The notes: generated from the letters alone by a model not told the origin. Shown: positions 6,930-16,385, numbered from the stretch's first letter. The stretch: DNA of 64,000 nt from Sphingomonas jinjuensis (GCF_014197105.1 NZ_JACIEV010000011.1:62001-126000), one strand, 5' to 3'. Numbers and translations: made by a program.

Positions 6930-9605
6930 TCAATCCAGATTCGGTCGCAGCCAGCGCACCGCCTGCGCCTGGTCCACCCCGCGCCGCGCGGCATAGTCCG
7001 CGACCTGATCCTCGCCGATTCGCGCCACGCCGAAATATTCCGCCTGCGCATGCCCGAAATAGAAGCCGCTCACCGCCGCGGTCGGCAACATCGCGAAGCT
7101 CTCGGTCAGCTCCAGCCCGACGTTCTCCTCCGCATCGAGCAGGTCGAACAGCGTCCGCTTCAGCGAGTGCTCGGGGCACGCCGGATAACCCGGGGCCGGC
7201 CGGATACCGCGATACTGTTCGCGGACCAGCGCCTCGTTGGTCAGCTGCTCGTCGGGCGCATAGCCCCACAGTTCGCGACGGACATGGGCATGGAGCGCTT
7301 CCGCGAACGCTTCCGCCAGGCGATCCGCCAGCGCCTTCAACAGGATGTCGTTATAGTCGTCGTGCGCCGCCCGATACCGCTCCAGATGCGGCTCGATGCC
7401 GTGGATGCCAACCGCGAAGCCGCCCATCCAGTCGCCCTTGGGATCGATGAAATCGGCCAGACACATGTTCGCCCGGCCCTCCCGCTTCGCGATCTGCTGG
7501 CGCAGGAACGGCAGCCGCGTCGAATGATCGTTGCCGCGGTTCAGATCGGGAACGTGAAAGCCCTCAGGGATCGCCGCGCCGTCGGGCGAACGGTGATCGT
7601 CGCTATGCTTGTCGTTGATCCACACGTCGTCGTCGTGACGATGGCACGGCCACAGCCCGGCAACGCCCCGCGCCGTCAGCCACTTCTCGGCGACGATCTT
7701 CTCCAGCATCGCGCGCGCGTCGGCATAGAGTCCGCTCGCGCTTTCGCCGACTACCTCGTCCTTCAGGATCGCAGGGTACGTCCCCGCCAGTTCCCAGGCG
7801 CGGAAGAACGGCGTCCAGTCGATATATTCGACCAGGTCGGCGAGATCCCAGTCATCGAACACATGGATGCCGGGCTGCTTCGCCGGCGGCGCCTTCAGCG
7901 CCATGTCCGCCGCGAAGCCACGCTGGCGCGCAACGTCGAGCGGCAGCAGCGCGTTCTGCCCCTTGCCCTCGCGCGCATCGCGCACCGCCTGATAATCCGC
8001 AGCGATCCCCGCGACATAGGCGTCACGTCCGGTGTCGCTGACCAGCGTCGTCGCCACGCCCACCGCACGGCTGGCGTCGAGGACATGGACCACCGGCCCC
8101 TGATACGCCGGCGAGATGCGCAGCGCGGTGTGGACCTTCGACGTCGTCGCGCCGCCGATCAGCAGCGGCATCGTCATGCCCGCGCGCTGCATCTCCTCGC
8201 CCACCGTCACCATCTCGTCGAGGCTGGGGGTGATGAGGCCGCTGAGCCCGATCATGTCCGCGTCGTTCTCGTTCGCCGCCTCCAGGATCTTCGACCAGGG
8301 CACCATCACGCCCAGGTCGATCACCTCGAAGCCGTTACACTGCAGCACGACGCCGACGATGTTCTTGCCGATATCATGGACGTCGCCCTTCACGGTCGCC
8401 ATCACGATCCGGCCCTTGCCCTTGGCGCCCGGCTCCTTCGCCGCCTCGATGAAGGGCAGCAGGTGCGCCACCGCCTTCTTCATGACGCGCGCGGATTTCA
8501 CCACCTGCGGCAGGAACATCTTGCCGCTGCCGAACAGGTCGCCGACGACGTTCATCCCGTCCATCAGCGGGCCCTCGATCACCTCGATCGGCCTCGCGAA
8601 CTGCTGGCGGCATTCCTCGGTGTCCTCGACGACATGCGCGTCGATGCCCTTCACCAGCGCATATTCCAGCCGCTTGGTGACCTCCAGGCTGCGCCACTCG
8701 GCCGCCGCCTTCTCCGCCACCGCATCGGTGCCGCGGAAGCGTTCAGCCAGCGCCACCAGCCGGTCGCCGGCCTCGGGGTCGCGGTTGAGCACCACGTCCT
8801 CGCACGCCTGGCGCAGCTCGGAATCGATCGCATCATAGACGTCGAGCTGCCCGGCGTTGACGATCGCCATGTCCATGCCCGCGGGGATGGCATAATAGAG
8901 GAACACCGAGTGCATCGCGCGGCGCACGGGCTCGTTGCCGCGGAAGCTGAACGACAGGTTCGACAGCCCGCCCGAGATATGGACGTGCGGGCAGCGCGCC
9001 TTGATTTCGCGGCATGCCTCGATGAAGTCGACGCCGTAGTTGTTGTGCTCCTCGATCCCCGTCGCCACCGCGAAGACATTGGGGTCGAAAATGATATCCT
9101 CGGGCGGAAAGCCGATCCCGGTCAACAGCTTGTAGGCACGCTCGCAGATCTCGACCTTGCGCTCCTTGGTGTCCGCCTGGCCCGTCTCGTCGAAGGCCAT
9201 GACGACCACCGCCGCGCCATAGGCCATGCACTTTCGGGCATGGGCCAGGAACTGCTCCTCGCCCTCCTTCATGCTGATCGAATTGACGATCGGCTTGCCC
9301 GACACGCACTTCAGCCCCGCCTCGATCACGTCCCACTTGGAACTGTCGATCATCACCGGCACGCGGGCGATGTCGGGCTCCGCGGCGATCAGCTTCAGGA
9401 ACGTCGTCATCGCGTGGTGCGCGTCAAGCAGGCCTTCGTCCATGTTGACGTCGATGACCTGCGCGCCATTCTCCACCTGGTTGCGTGCGACCTCGACCGC
9501 CTTGGGATAGTCGCCCGCCATGATGAGCTTCTTGAACGCCGCCGATCCGGTGACGTTGGTCCGCTCGCCGACGTTGACGAAATGGGTGGAGGATTGGGTG
9601 GTCAT
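6930..9605 (-). CDS. metH: Cobalamin-dependent methionine synthase, pterin/B12/reactivation half
   Basis: 891 residues covering the C-terminal three modules of MetH. The pterin-binding barrel is at about 1-270 ('[10 protein letters not shown]', 'VNMDEG', 'MIDSSKW'). The cobalamin module follows with the His ligand at residue 410 in '[10 protein letters not shown]' and '[13 protein letters not shown]'. The C-terminal AdoMet reactivation domain contains '[15 protein letters not shown]'-like blocks and ends '[14 protein letters not shown]'. It makes methionine from homocysteine using methyl-tetrahydrofolate. The homocysteine-binding module is encoded separately just upstream (9737-10795), so the enzyme is split into two chains, as in other alphaproteobacteria. 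It is last in the ArsR-metF-metH operon. Confidence 0.95.
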   Translation of the reverse strand: MTTQSSTHFVNVGERTNVTGSAAFKKLIMAGDYPKAVEVARNQVENGAQVIDVNMDEGLLDAHHAMTTFLKLIAAEPDIARVPVMIDSSKWDVIEAGLKCVSGKPIVNSISMKEGEEQFLAHARKCMAYGAAVVVMAFDETGQADTKERKVEICERAYKLLTGIGFPPEDIIFDPNVFAVATGIEEHNNYGVDFIEACREIKARCPHVHISGGLSNLSFSFRGNEPVRRAMHSVFLYYAIPAGMDMAIVNAGQLDVYDAIDSELRQACEDVVLNRDPEAGDRLVALAERFRGTDAVAEKAAAEWRSLEVTKRLEYALVKGIDAHVVEDTEECRQQFARPIEVIEGPLMDGMNVVGDLFGSGKMFLPQVVKSARVMKKAVAHLLPFIEAAKEPGAKGKGRIVMATVKGDVHDIGKNIVGVVLQCNGFEVIDLGVMVPWSKILEAANENDADMIGLSGLITPSLDEMVTVGEEMQRAGMTMPLLIGGATTSKVHTALRISPAYQGPVVHVLDASRAVGVATTLVSDTGRDAYVAGIAADYQAVRDAREGKGQNALLPLDVARQRGFAADMALKAPPAKQPGIHVFDDWDLADLVEYIDWTPFFRAWELAGTYPAILKDEVVGESASGLYADARAMLEKIVAEKWLTARGVAGLWPCHRHDDDVWINDKHSDDHRSPDGAAIPEGFHVPDLNRGNDHSTRLPFLRQQIAKREGRANMCLADFIDPKGDWMGGFAVGIHGIEPHLERYRAAHDDYNDILLKALADRLAEAFAEALHAHVRRELWGYAPDEQLTNEALVREQYRGIRPAPGYPACPEHSLKRTLFDLLDAEENVGLELTESFAMLPTAAVSGFYFGHAQAEYFGVARIGEDQVADYAARRGVDQAQAVRWLRPNLD

Positions 9606-9621
9606 GGGTTCTTCATCGTTA

Positions 9622-9728
9622 GCCCCACCCCTTCAGGGGAGGGGTTGGGGTGGGGCCTATCCGCCCACGGTCGCTCTCGGTGAGACGCCGACGCCCCACC
9701 CCCAACCCCTCCCCTGAAGGGGAGGGGC
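9622..9728. repeat. Interspersed palindromic repeat, family C (copy 1)
   Basis: The left arm reads CCCCACCCCTTCAGGGGAGG and the right arm is its inverted counterpart CCTCCCCTGAAGGGGAGGGG, each with an internal CCCTTCAGGG-type hairpin. It sits between the two metH halves. Copies also occur at 10799-10894 and 34170-34271. Confidence 0.8.
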
Positions 9729-9736
9729 TTCCTGCA

Positions 9737-10795
9737 TCAAGCCGCCATCGTGAACGGCTCCAGCCCCGCCAGCCGCGTCCGCACCGCCGGCACCGGCACG
9801 CGCCGCGGCGCCCGGCCACGCGCCATATCGGCGATCGCCTTGATATGCGCCGGCGTCGATCCGCAGCATCCGCCGAGCACGTTGACCTGCCCCGCCTCGG
9901 CCCATTCGCCGACCAGCCCGGCGGTCGTCGCCGGCTGTTCGTCATATTCGCCCAGCTCGTTGGGCAGGCCGGCGTTGGGGTACACCATGATCAGCGTGTC
10001 GCAGATCTCCGACAGCGTCTTCACATGCGGGCGCAGCTGCTCCGCCCCGAACGAGCAGTTGAGCCCGATCGTCAGCGGCCGCGCATGCCGCACCGCATGC
10101 CAGAACGCCTCGACCGTGTGGCCCGACAGGTTGCGCCCGCTAAGGTCGGTCAGCGTCATCGACAGCATGATCGGCACGTCGCGGCCCAGCGCCTCGCCCG
10201 CCTGCAACGCCGCCATGATCCCCGCCTTGGCGTTGAGCGTGTCGAACACCGTCTCGATCAGGATGAAGTCCGCCCCGCCTTCCAGCAGCGCGTCGACCTG
10301 CTCGCGATACACCTGCGTCAGATAATCGAAATCGATCTCGCGATAGCCGGGATCGTTGACGTCGGGCGACAGCGACAGCGTCTTGTTGGTCGGCCCGATC
10401 GCGCCGGCCACGAAGCGAGGGCGCCCATCCTTCGCCTCATATTCGTCGGCGATCCGCCGGGCGAGCTTGGCGCTCTCGACGTTGATCTCGCGCACCAGCC
10501 CTTCCGCGCCATAGTCGGCCTGGCTGATCTTGTTCGCCGAGAAGGTGTTGGTCTCGGCGATATCCGCCCCCGCTTCGAAATAGGCGCGGTGGATCGCCTC
10601 GGGCACCTCCGGCTTGGTCAACGCCAGAATGTCGTTGTTGCCCTTCTGGTCATGCCCCAGCGCCAGCGAGCCCGCATAATCGGCTTCGGACAGCTTCCAG
10701 TTCTGGATCTCGGTCCCGAACGCCCCGTCGGTGATCAGGATGCGCTCCGCCGCAGCGGCATTGAAGAGGTCGCGTTTGGTCATCGTCTTTCCCAT
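9737..10795 (-). CDS. metH: Methionine synthase, homocysteine S-methyltransferase half
   Basis: 352 residues forming one homocysteine-binding barrel. It opens with 'ILITDGAFGTEIQ', and the zinc-binding cysteines are in 'IGLNCSFG' and 'LGGCCGSTP' near the C-terminus. It matches the first module of MetH and must act with the separate 891-residue partner encoded 131 bp downstream. A family C palindrome occupies that gap. Two starts are possible: 10795 (MGKTMTK, AGGGGGGG just upstream) and 10783 (MTKRD, with GGGAAAG before it). It lies in the methionine-cycle operon after metF. Confidence 0.93.
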   Translation of the reverse strand: MGKTMTKRDLFNAAAAERILITDGAFGTEIQNWKLSEADYAGSLALGHDQKGNNDILALTKPEVPEAIHRAYFEAGADIAETNTFSANKISQADYGAEGLVREINVESAKLARRIADEYEAKDGRPRFVAGAIGPTNKTLSLSPDVNDPGYREIDFDYLTQVYREQVDALLEGGADFILIETVFDTLNAKAGIMAALQAGEALGRDVPIMLSMTLTDLSGRNLSGHTVEAFWHAVRHARPLTIGLNCSFGAEQLRPHVKTLSEICDTLIMVYPNAGLPNELGEYDEQPATTAGLVGEWAEAGQVNVLGGCCGSTPAHIKAIADMARGRAPRRVPVPAVRTRLAGLEPFTMAA

Positions 10796-10798
10796 TAT

Positions 10799-10894
10799 CC
10801 CCCCCCTTCAGGGGAGGGGTCGGGGGTGGGGCGAGCCTCGCAGAGACCAGCGCCCGCCTCCCCCACCCCACCCCCTCCCCTGAAGGGGAGGGGC
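10799..10894. repeat. Interspersed palindromic repeat, family C (copy 2)
   Basis: CCCCCCTTCAGGGGAGGGGT at the left and its inverted form CCCCTCCCCTGAAGGGGAGG at the right, about 95 bp in all. It fills the whole gap between metF and the first metH gene. Confidence 0.8.
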
Positions 10895-10901
10895 CAGTAA
10901 A

Positions 10902-11846
10902 TTACGCCGCCGCCTTCGCCTTCTCGTCGCGGCTCCGCACCCCCAGCAGGTGACAGATCGCGAACGCCAGCTCGGCGCGGTTCAGCGTGTAGAAGTGCAG
11001 CTGCTTCACCCCGCCCGCATACAGCCGGCGCGACAGCTCCGCGGCGATCGTCGCCGCCACCAGCTGGCGCGAGGCGGGATGATCGTCGAGCCCCTCGAAC
11101 AGCCGTCCCAGCCAGGCCGGCACCTCGGTCCCGCACATCGCGCTCATCCGCTTCACCGCGGCGAAGTTCGTCACCGGCATGATGCCCGGCACGATCTCGG
11201 CATCGATTCCCGCCGCCGCCACCTGGTCGCGATAGCGGAAGAAGGTTTCGGGTTCGTGGAAGAACTGCGTGATCGCGCGCGTCGCGCCGGCGTCCATCTT
11301 CGCGCGCAGATTGTCGAGGTCCGCCGCCGCATCCGCCGAATCCGGGTGGCATTCGGGATAGGCCGCGACCGAAATCTCGAACGGGTGCAGCTTCTTCAGC
11401 CCCGCGACCAGTGCAGCGGCATTCTCGTACCCGCCCGGATGCGTCTGGTACTTCTCGCCCGCCCGCGGCGGATCGCCACGCAGCGCGACGATGTGGCGAA
11501 CGCCCGCCGCCCAATATTCCTCGGCGACCTGATCGATTTCTTCCTTGGTCGCCTCGACGCAGGTCAAGTGCGCCGCCGCCGCCAGGCTGGTCTCGCGCTG
11601 GATCCGTGCCACGGTGGCGTGAGTGCGCTCGCGCGTCGACCCGCCCGCGCCATAGGTCACCGATACGAAGCGCGGCCCCAGCGGCTCGAGCGTGCGGATC
11701 GCGTCCCACAGCTGCTCTTCCATCTTCTCGCTCTTGGGCGGGAAGAATTCGAAGCTCACCTCCAGGTCGCCGCCGACATCCGCATACAGCGGCCCCGCCA
11801 GCGCGGTCTGCGCCTCTTCCAGCTGGTTCACCGACAGGGTGTTCAT
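10902..11846 (-). CDS. metF: Methylenetetrahydrofolate reductase
   Basis: 314 residues, the usual length of bacterial MetF. 'VSFEFFPPKSEKMEEQLW' carries the catalytic Glu; 'VSVTYGAGGSTR', 'HLTCVEATKEEI', 'ALRGDPP' and 'GIMPVTNF' are family blocks for FAD and folate binding. It reduces methylene-THF to methyl-THF, the methyl donor for the MetH pair downstream. The start ATG (MNTLSVN) overlaps the TGA of the ArsR-methyltransferase gene in an ATGA arrangement, which shows translational coupling; the longer upstream frame has no support. Confidence 0.95.
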   Translation of the reverse strand: MNTLSVNQLEEAQTALAGPLYADVGGDLEVSFEFFPPKSEKMEEQLWDAIRTLEPLGPRFVSVTYGAGGSTRERTHATVARIQRETSLAAAAHLTCVEATKEEIDQVAEEYWAAGVRHIVALRGDPPRAGEKYQTHPGGYENAAALVAGLKKLHPFEISVAAYPECHPDSADAAADLDNLRAKMDAGATRAITQFFHEPETFFRYRDQVAAAGIDAEIVPGIMPVTNFAAVKRMSAMCGTEVPAWLGRLFEGLDDHPASRQLVAATIAAELSRRLYAGGVKQLHFYTLNRAELAFAICHLLGVRSRDEKAKAAA

Positions 11847-12796
11847 GCCGCCTTCGCCTTTTCGTGTACGTCGCCGGTCTTGCGACCCAGCCAAAGTTTC
11901 ACCGTCAGCTCGCCGCCCTCCAGCGTGTCGAGCCGGGCCATGCGCAGGCCCGCATTCGCGAACCAGCCCTCTACCTGCGCATCGCCGAAGCCGAGCCGGA
12001 CGTGCGCGTCGCGCTGGCGCAGTTCCTCGCGGTCGTGGCTGGCGAAGTCGACGATCAGCAATCGCCCGCCCGGCGCCAGCACCCGCGCCGCCTCGCCGAT
12101 CGCGGCGCCCGGCTGTTGCGCATAATGCAGCACATGGTGCAGGATCGCGACGTCGGCCTCGCCGTCCGCCATCGGCAGCGCATAGAGGTCCGCCTGGCGC
12201 AGCTCGGTATTGCCCCGTCCCGCGAGCTTGACGCGCGCCAGCCGCAGCATTTCCGACGACCGGTCGATCCCCAGCGCATGCGCGGCGCGGGTGCCGAACA
12301 GCTCCAGCATCCGCCCGGTGCCGGTGCCGATATCAATCAGCGTGCCGAGCGGCTGGTCGCCCAGCGCCGCCTGCATCGCCGCCTCGACCTGGCTCTCCGC
12401 GACATGGAGCGAGCGGATCGCATCCCATTGGTCGGCATGCGCCTCGAACCAGCTCGCCGCCGCCGACGCCCGGTCGGCGCGCACCGCGGTCAGCCGCGCT
12501 GCGTCGGCCACCGCCCAATGATCCGATTCGATCTTGGCCCAGGCGTCGAGCGCGGCGACGACCGGCGCGGTCGCGGCATCCCGGCACAGTGCCACGAACA
12601 CCCAGCTGCCCTCCTTGCGCCGCTCGGCAAGTCCCGCGTCGACCAGGATTTTTACATGCCGGCTCACGCGCGGCTGGCTTTGCCCCAGCACCTGCGCCAA
12701 CTCGCCCACCGACAGCTCCATCGACCGCAGCAGCGCCACGATGCGCAACCGCGTCGCGTCGGCAAGGGCGCGGAATATGTCGAGTGCCAGTGTCAT
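11843..12796 (-). CDS. ArsR-family regulator fused to a SAM-dependent methyltransferase (SahR-like)
   Basis: 317 residues in two parts. Residues about 1-95 are a winged helix of the ArsR type ('IFRALADATRLRIVALL', 'VGELAQVLGQSQPRVSRHVKIL'). Residues about 130-310 are a class I methyltransferase with motif I 'IDIGTGTGRMLELF' and 'ARVLAPGGRLLIVDF'. It is the first gene of the metF-metH operon and has a perfect palindrome 10 bp before its ATG. It is therefore likely an autoregulated repressor of the methionine cycle that senses S-adenosylhomocysteine or SAM through the methyltransferase fold. SahR regulators of this role are known in proteobacteria; the identity here is inferred. A TTG at 12805 is a possible but weaker start. 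Confidence 0.85.
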   Translation of the reverse strand: MTLALDIFRALADATRLRIVALLRSMELSVGELAQVLGQSQPRVSRHVKILVDAGLAERRKEGSWVFVALCRDAATAPVVAALDAWAKIESDHWAVADAARLTAVRADRASAAASWFEAHADQWDAIRSLHVAESQVEAAMQAALGDQPLGTLIDIGTGTGRMLELFGTRAAHALGIDRSSEMLRLARVKLAGRGNTELRQADLYALPMADGEADVAILHHVLHYAQQPGAAIGEAARVLAPGGRLLIVDFASHDREELRQRDAHVRLGFGDAQVEGWFANAGLRMARLDTLEGGELTVKLWLGRKTGDVHEKAKAA

Positions 12797-12806
12797 CGGG
12801 TTCAAG

Positions 12807-12826
12807 ATATAAAGATATCTTTATAT
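12807..12826. promoter_or_regulatory. Perfect 20-bp palindrome, probable ArsR/SahR operator
   Basis: ATATAAAGATATCTTTATAT is its own reverse complement over all 20 bases, and is AT-only apart from one G and one C in an otherwise GC-rich region. It ends 10 bp before the ATG of the ArsR-methyltransferase gene (minus strand), so a bound repressor would block the promoter or the ribosome site. On the other side the lipoprotein gene starts 80 bp away. Confidence 0.8.
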
Positions 12827-12905
12827 GCGGTCAACGCACGAGCGGCAGGGAGCCGAACTGCTTTACCTGCGTTGCGCCACAGGAATTATCACGGGAGTGC
12901 AACCA

Positions 12906-13283
12906 ATGAAGCGTACCACCCGCCTGCTGCTCGCCATCGCCGCCGCCGGTTCGCTCGCCGCCTGCAGCGAGCGGGCGCAGGACCAGACGGCAGAAGCCGG
13001 CAACGCCATCGCCGCCGACGCGGCGGCGACGACCACCAATGCGGTCAATGACGTCCGCGCCGCCAGCGACCGCGCGCTGGACAGCGCCGCCAACTCGCTC
13101 GATCGTGCCGGCGATCAACTCGACCGTGCCGGCGACAAGATCGAGGCGAAGACCGACCGCGCCGCCGCTGACGCCGATCGCGCCGCCGAGCGTACCGGTG
13201 CTGCCGTGGAGCGCGCCGGCGATCGTGCCGCCGATGCGACCGGCAACACGCTGGTCCGCGCCGGCGAAAAGGTTCGCGACTAA
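12906..13283 (+). CDS. Small Ala/Asp-rich lipoprotein with repeated amphipathic motif
   Basis: 125 residues. Signal peptide II with lipobox 'LAAC' (Cys about 20), then an Ala-, Asp- and Arg-rich region of repeats such as 'SLDRAGDQLDRAGDKIEAK' and 'AAVERAGDRAADATGN'. The period of about 7-11 residues suggests a long amphipathic helix or coiled coil. No enzyme motif is seen. It probably sits in the outer membrane or periplasm as a structural or stress lipoprotein. The ATG at 12906 is chosen for the lipobox. It is divergent from the methionine operon and followed by a hairpin. Confidence 0.75.
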   Translation: MKRTTRLLLAIAAAGSLAACSERAQDQTAEAGNAIAADAAATTTNAVNDVRAASDRALDSAANSLDRAGDQLDRAGDKIEAKTDRAAADADRAAERTGAAVERAGDRAADATGNTLVRAGEKVRD

Positions 13284-13293
13284 GACGTTCCTA

Positions 13294-13318
13294 CCGCCCC
13301 GGCATCCTGTCGGGGCGG
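13294..13318 (+). terminator. Hairpin terminator after the lipoprotein gene
   Basis: CCGCCCCG-GCATCCTGT-CGGGGCGG, an 8-bp all-GC stem 10 bp after the TAA. The T-run is weak, as is common in this GC range. Confidence 0.6.
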
Positions 13319-13344
13319 CTGCATTCCGTGCCGCAGGTGACCTG

Positions 13345-14295
13345 ATGCCGACCAAGAGGCGCCTCGGCGCGACCGACCTCCACATCGCCCCGCTTGTGCT
13401 CGGCGGCAACGTCTTCGGTTGGACCGCCAATCGCACCGCCAGCTTTGCGGTGCTCGACGCTTTCGTCGCCGGCGGTGGCACGATGATCGATACCGCCGAC
13501 GTCTATTCCGCCTGGGTCGATGGCCATCGCGGCGGCGAGTCGGAGACGATGATCGGCGAATGGCTGAAGGCATCGGGCAAGCGCGACGCGGTGCAGATCG
13601 CGACCAAGGTCGGGATGCTCCCGGTCGATGGCGCAAAGGGCCTGCACCCCGACACGATAGCCGCCGCCTGCGACGCGTCGCTGCGCCGCCTCGGCACCGA
13701 CCATATCGATCTCTATTACGCGCATCGCGATGACGAGGATGTGCCGCAGGAGGATGTCCTCGGTGCGTTCGGTCGGCTGATCGACGCCGGCAAGGTCCGC
13801 GTCATCGGCGCGTCCAATTTTCACGCGATGCGCCTGAAGCGCGCGATCGACATCGCCAGGCGCGACGGCCTGCCGCGCTATCACGTGCTCCAGCCCGAAT
13901 ATAATCTGGTGAGCCGCCACAAGTTCGAGGGCGAGTTGCAGGATTATTGCGTCACCGAGAATATCGCGGTGCTGCCCTATTACGGCGTCGCCTCCGGCTT
14001 CCTGACCGGCAAGTATCGCAGCGACGCCGATCTCGCGAAGAGCGTGCGCGGCGGTGGCATGGCCGACCTTCTCCACGGCAAGGGCGCGAGTGTCCTGGCC
14101 GCGATGGACGACGTCGCCGCCGATACCGGCGCAACGCTTGCCCAGATCGCGCTAGCCTGGCTGATGGCCCAGCCCGGCGTCACCGGCCCGATCGCCAGCG
14201 CCACCAGCGTCGAACAGCTAAATGACCTGATGCCGGCGATGGATCTGATGCTGACCCAGGATCAGCTCGACCGCCTGTCCGCTGCCGGGGCCTGA
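13345..14295 (+). CDS. Aldo/keto reductase
   Basis: 316 residues, full AKR length. The catalytic tetrad is visible: Asp49 and Tyr54 in 'MIDTADVYSAW', Lys88 in 'IATKVG' and His127 in 'YYAHRDD'. 'VRVIGASNF' and the C-terminal 'GPIASATSVEQL' are the NADPH-binding blocks. It is likely a soluble NADPH-dependent reductase of carbonyl compounds; the substrate cannot be told. It is a single gene that starts 26 bp after the hairpin following the lipoprotein gene. Confidence 0.88.
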   Translation: MPTKRRLGATDLHIAPLVLGGNVFGWTANRTASFAVLDAFVAGGGTMIDTADVYSAWVDGHRGGESETMIGEWLKASGKRDAVQIATKVGMLPVDGAKGLHPDTIAAACDASLRRLGTDHIDLYYAHRDDEDVPQEDVLGAFGRLIDAGKVRVIGASNFHAMRLKRAIDIARRDGLPRYHVLQPEYNLVSRHKFEGELQDYCVTENIAVLPYYGVASGFLTGKYRSDADLAKSVRGGGMADLLHGKGASVLAAMDDVAADTGATLAQIALAWLMAQPGVTGPIASATSVEQLNDLMPAMDLMLTQDQLDRLSAAGA

Positions 14296-14318
14296 ACGCC
14301 AGCGATCGCCGCTCGATC

Positions 14319-14687
14319 CTATCTCGCGAGCGCGGCCAGAACCTCATTGCTGTCATACGGTTTCTGATAAAATACCGCCTGCACCGGCAGCGCACCGTGC
14401 GGCGGCGGTGGTCCGCCCGACGTCAGCACGGTTCGGATCATCGGCCATTGCTTTTCGATGATACGCGCCAGCTGAATGCCGTCCATTGACCCCGGCATAT
14501 CCACGTCGGTAAATACCGCGAAGATGTCGTCGCGGGTTCGCAGAGCATCCATTGCTTGATCGGCATTGTTGACCGAGATCACGTCGAGACCCGCGTCGCA
14601 CAAGATGTCCACCGTGGTCATCTGGAGCAACTCGTTATCTTCCACCACCAGGATCATGCGCCGAGCCCCCTCGGTGGCATCGATCAT
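14319..14687 (-). CDS. Single-domain response regulator (CheY-like receiver)
   Basis: 122 residues forming only a receiver domain: acidic pair in 'ILVVEDNELL', phosphoacceptor Asp61 in 'FTDVDMPGSMDG', Thr/Ser in 'VLTSGGP' and Lys in 'FYQKPYDS'. There is no output domain. GGGGAGAAAGCCG precedes the ATG. Such stand-alone receivers in sphingomonads often work in the general stress response or phosphorelay branches. No kinase is next to it, so the partner is unknown. It is convergent with the aldo/keto reductase gene. Confidence 0.88.
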   Translation of the reverse strand: MIDATEGARRMILVVEDNELLQMTTVDILCDAGLDVISVNNADQAMDALRTRDDIFAVFTDVDMPGSMDGIQLARIIEKQWPMIRTVLTSGGPPPPHGALPVQAVFYQKPYDSNEVLAALAR

Positions 14688-14853
14688 CGGCTTTCTCCCC
14701 CCGCAGACGATGAACGGATACGCTGCAATAAGTCTTACGTTATCATCACTTCCGCGGCCGCCTCAATCAGGAATTAACCATCAAAGCGGGTCTAGTCGGA
14801 TTTTTTTTCATCACTCGATCAATAAATCGAAGTCTCCGTACGGTGCCGCACCC

Positions 14854-16248
14854 TTAATCCCCAATAAAGGTCAGTGCAGTAGCCCTACGTTCGCGATCGT
14901 TGATCGCTAACGCTCGGCCCGCAGGCGCCGCGGACCGTTGCGCGCAGTCGGGGCGAAGACATGCGCGACAGCCGGGGCCGATGGCGACTGCTCGCGCGCC
15001 CAGGTCGATCCCGCGCGCCGCCGCCAGCGACGTCGCCAGCGCGGCCTCTACTCCGAGCCCGATCGCGAACATTGCCTCGGGCGTGCCCAATCGCCTACCC
15101 TGTGGTACGACCGTGCGCGACAGCGTCAGATAGCGCTGGACCGCCCCGCCCGCCTTAATCTCGACGAGCTGCGCGATCCCCGTGCCCGGCCGGTCGAACG
15201 CGTGGTGCAGCGCCCAGAGCGGACATCGCCCCTCCGCCTCGACCAGCGCCGCCGCACTCGCTCCGGCATAGCGTTTCGACGCCTGCCCCGCGCGGTCGAT
15301 GCGGATCATGAAGAACGGCAAGCCGCGCGCACCGACCCGGCTCAGCGTCGTCAAGCGATGCGCCACCTGCTCGTACCCCGCACCGAACCGGCGCTCGAGC
15401 AGCTCGACGTCATAGCCCGTCGCCTCGCACGCCCGCAGGAACCGCGCATAGGGCATCATCAACGCTGCGGCCCAATAGGCGGCCAGGTGTCGCCGGAACA
15501 ATCGTTCCGCCGTCCGGTCGGTGAAGTCCGCGCCGCGCGCCAGCGCATCGATCTCGCCCCGCGCTTCGATCTGGGCCAGCTGGAAGGCCACGGCGAAGGT
15601 CCGCGCCGCAGGGTCGAGAACTTCCGACAATTGCAGCTGACGCGCGTGAAGGTCCAGCCGCCGCAGCACGTCGGGCATCACGTCGACGGGCAGCACCCTG
15701 ATCGACAGGCTGTGCTTGACCCGCAACCGCTCGGCGACCGCGCCATATAGGTCGCCCGCCCCCAGACGCAGCTCGTCGGCCAGCGTCTCCGCGCCGGCAT
15801 CGAGGTCGGGGAAATAATTTCGCCACCGCTCGATCTCGCGCCGCACCAGCGCCGCCGGATCGTCGACGCCGGGTGCCGCGGCGCCGCGTCCGCCCAGCCG
15901 GTCGAACACCCTGGCGAACGCCTCCGCCCCACCGGGCGCCGCCGCCAGCCATTCTCCCAACTCGGTGCGATCGATCTCCAGGTCGGCAAACATCGGGTCG
16001 GCCAGCCGCCGCCGCATCGCCTCGGCGCCACCGCCCGGCTCGCTCGCCGCCAGCGCGCGCGCGTCGAAACCGAACGTCTCGGCCAGCCGGACCAGCAGCG
16101 TCGCCGTCACCGGCCGCTGGTTGCGCTCGACCAGGTTGAGATAGCTGGGGCTGATCGTCAGCATCTCGGCCATGGCCACCTGGCTCAGCCCCTGGGTACG
16201 CCGCAGCCGCCGCACCGCATGTCCCGCCATCAGCTTGCGCTCGGCCAT
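14854..16248 (-). CDS. XRE-type regulator of the ScfR/RamB family (short-chain fatty acyl regulator)
   Basis: 464 residues. Residues about 8-65 are an XRE helix-turn-helix ('AVRRLRRTQGLSQVAMAEML', 'YLNLVERNQRPVTATLL'). A central IrrE/M78-like domain follows, then a C-terminal DUF2083-type region with a Cys cluster ('GPGCRACLRPDCAQR'). This layout is that of RamB and MccR/ScfR regulators, which sense acyl-CoA or redox state and control glyoxylate and propionate genes. It is divergent from aceA, with about 198 bp between, so it very likely regulates isocitrate lyase and itself. Confidence 0.85.
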   Translation of the reverse strand: MAERKLMAGHAVRRLRRTQGLSQVAMAEMLTISPSYLNLVERNQRPVTATLLVRLAETFGFDARALAASEPGGGAEAMRRRLADPMFADLEIDRTELGEWLAAAPGGAEAFARVFDRLGGRGAAAPGVDDPAALVRREIERWRNYFPDLDAGAETLADELRLGAGDLYGAVAERLRVKHSLSIRVLPVDVMPDVLRRLDLHARQLQLSEVLDPAARTFAVAFQLAQIEARGEIDALARGADFTDRTAERLFRRHLAAYWAAALMMPYARFLRACEATGYDVELLERRFGAGYEQVAHRLTTLSRVGARGLPFFMIRIDRAGQASKRYAGASAAALVEAEGRCPLWALHHAFDRPGTGIAQLVEIKAGGAVQRYLTLSRTVVPQGRRLGTPEAMFAIGLGVEAALATSLAAARGIDLGARAVAIGPGCRACLRPDCAQRSAAPAGRALAINDRERRATALTFIGD

Positions 16249-16299
16249 CGTCGCTCACGTTCCCTACTCGTTGGGCCGATCGAAGCCGGACGTCAGGCG

Positions 16300-16326
16300 T
16301 TTGTCAATTGTTTACACCATGACAAA
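16300..16326. promoter_or_regulatory. Inverted repeat in the aceA/regulator intergenic region
   Basis: TTTGTCA-N13-TGACAAA: two perfect 7-bp arms whose centres are 20 bp apart (two helical turns), midway between the divergent ScfR-like gene and aceA. This is a candidate binding site for the regulator. Confidence 0.5.
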
Positions 16327-16370
16327 ACGGGCGCTCTCAACGTTCGACCCCCTTACCGCGTCATACCTGT

Positions 16371-16385
16371 GAAGCAGATTGCTTC
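16371..16385. promoter_or_regulatory. Second palindrome upstream of aceA
   Basis: GAAGCA-GAT-TGCTTC, 62 bp before the aceA GTG. It is a perfect 6-bp inverted repeat and a possible second operator or leader hairpin. Confidence 0.4.

Noticed and set aside
6819..9683. 954-codon plus-strand frame opposite metH
   Set aside because: Long only because GC-rich DNA has few stops; the product has no recognisable domain and metH is unambiguous on the other strand.
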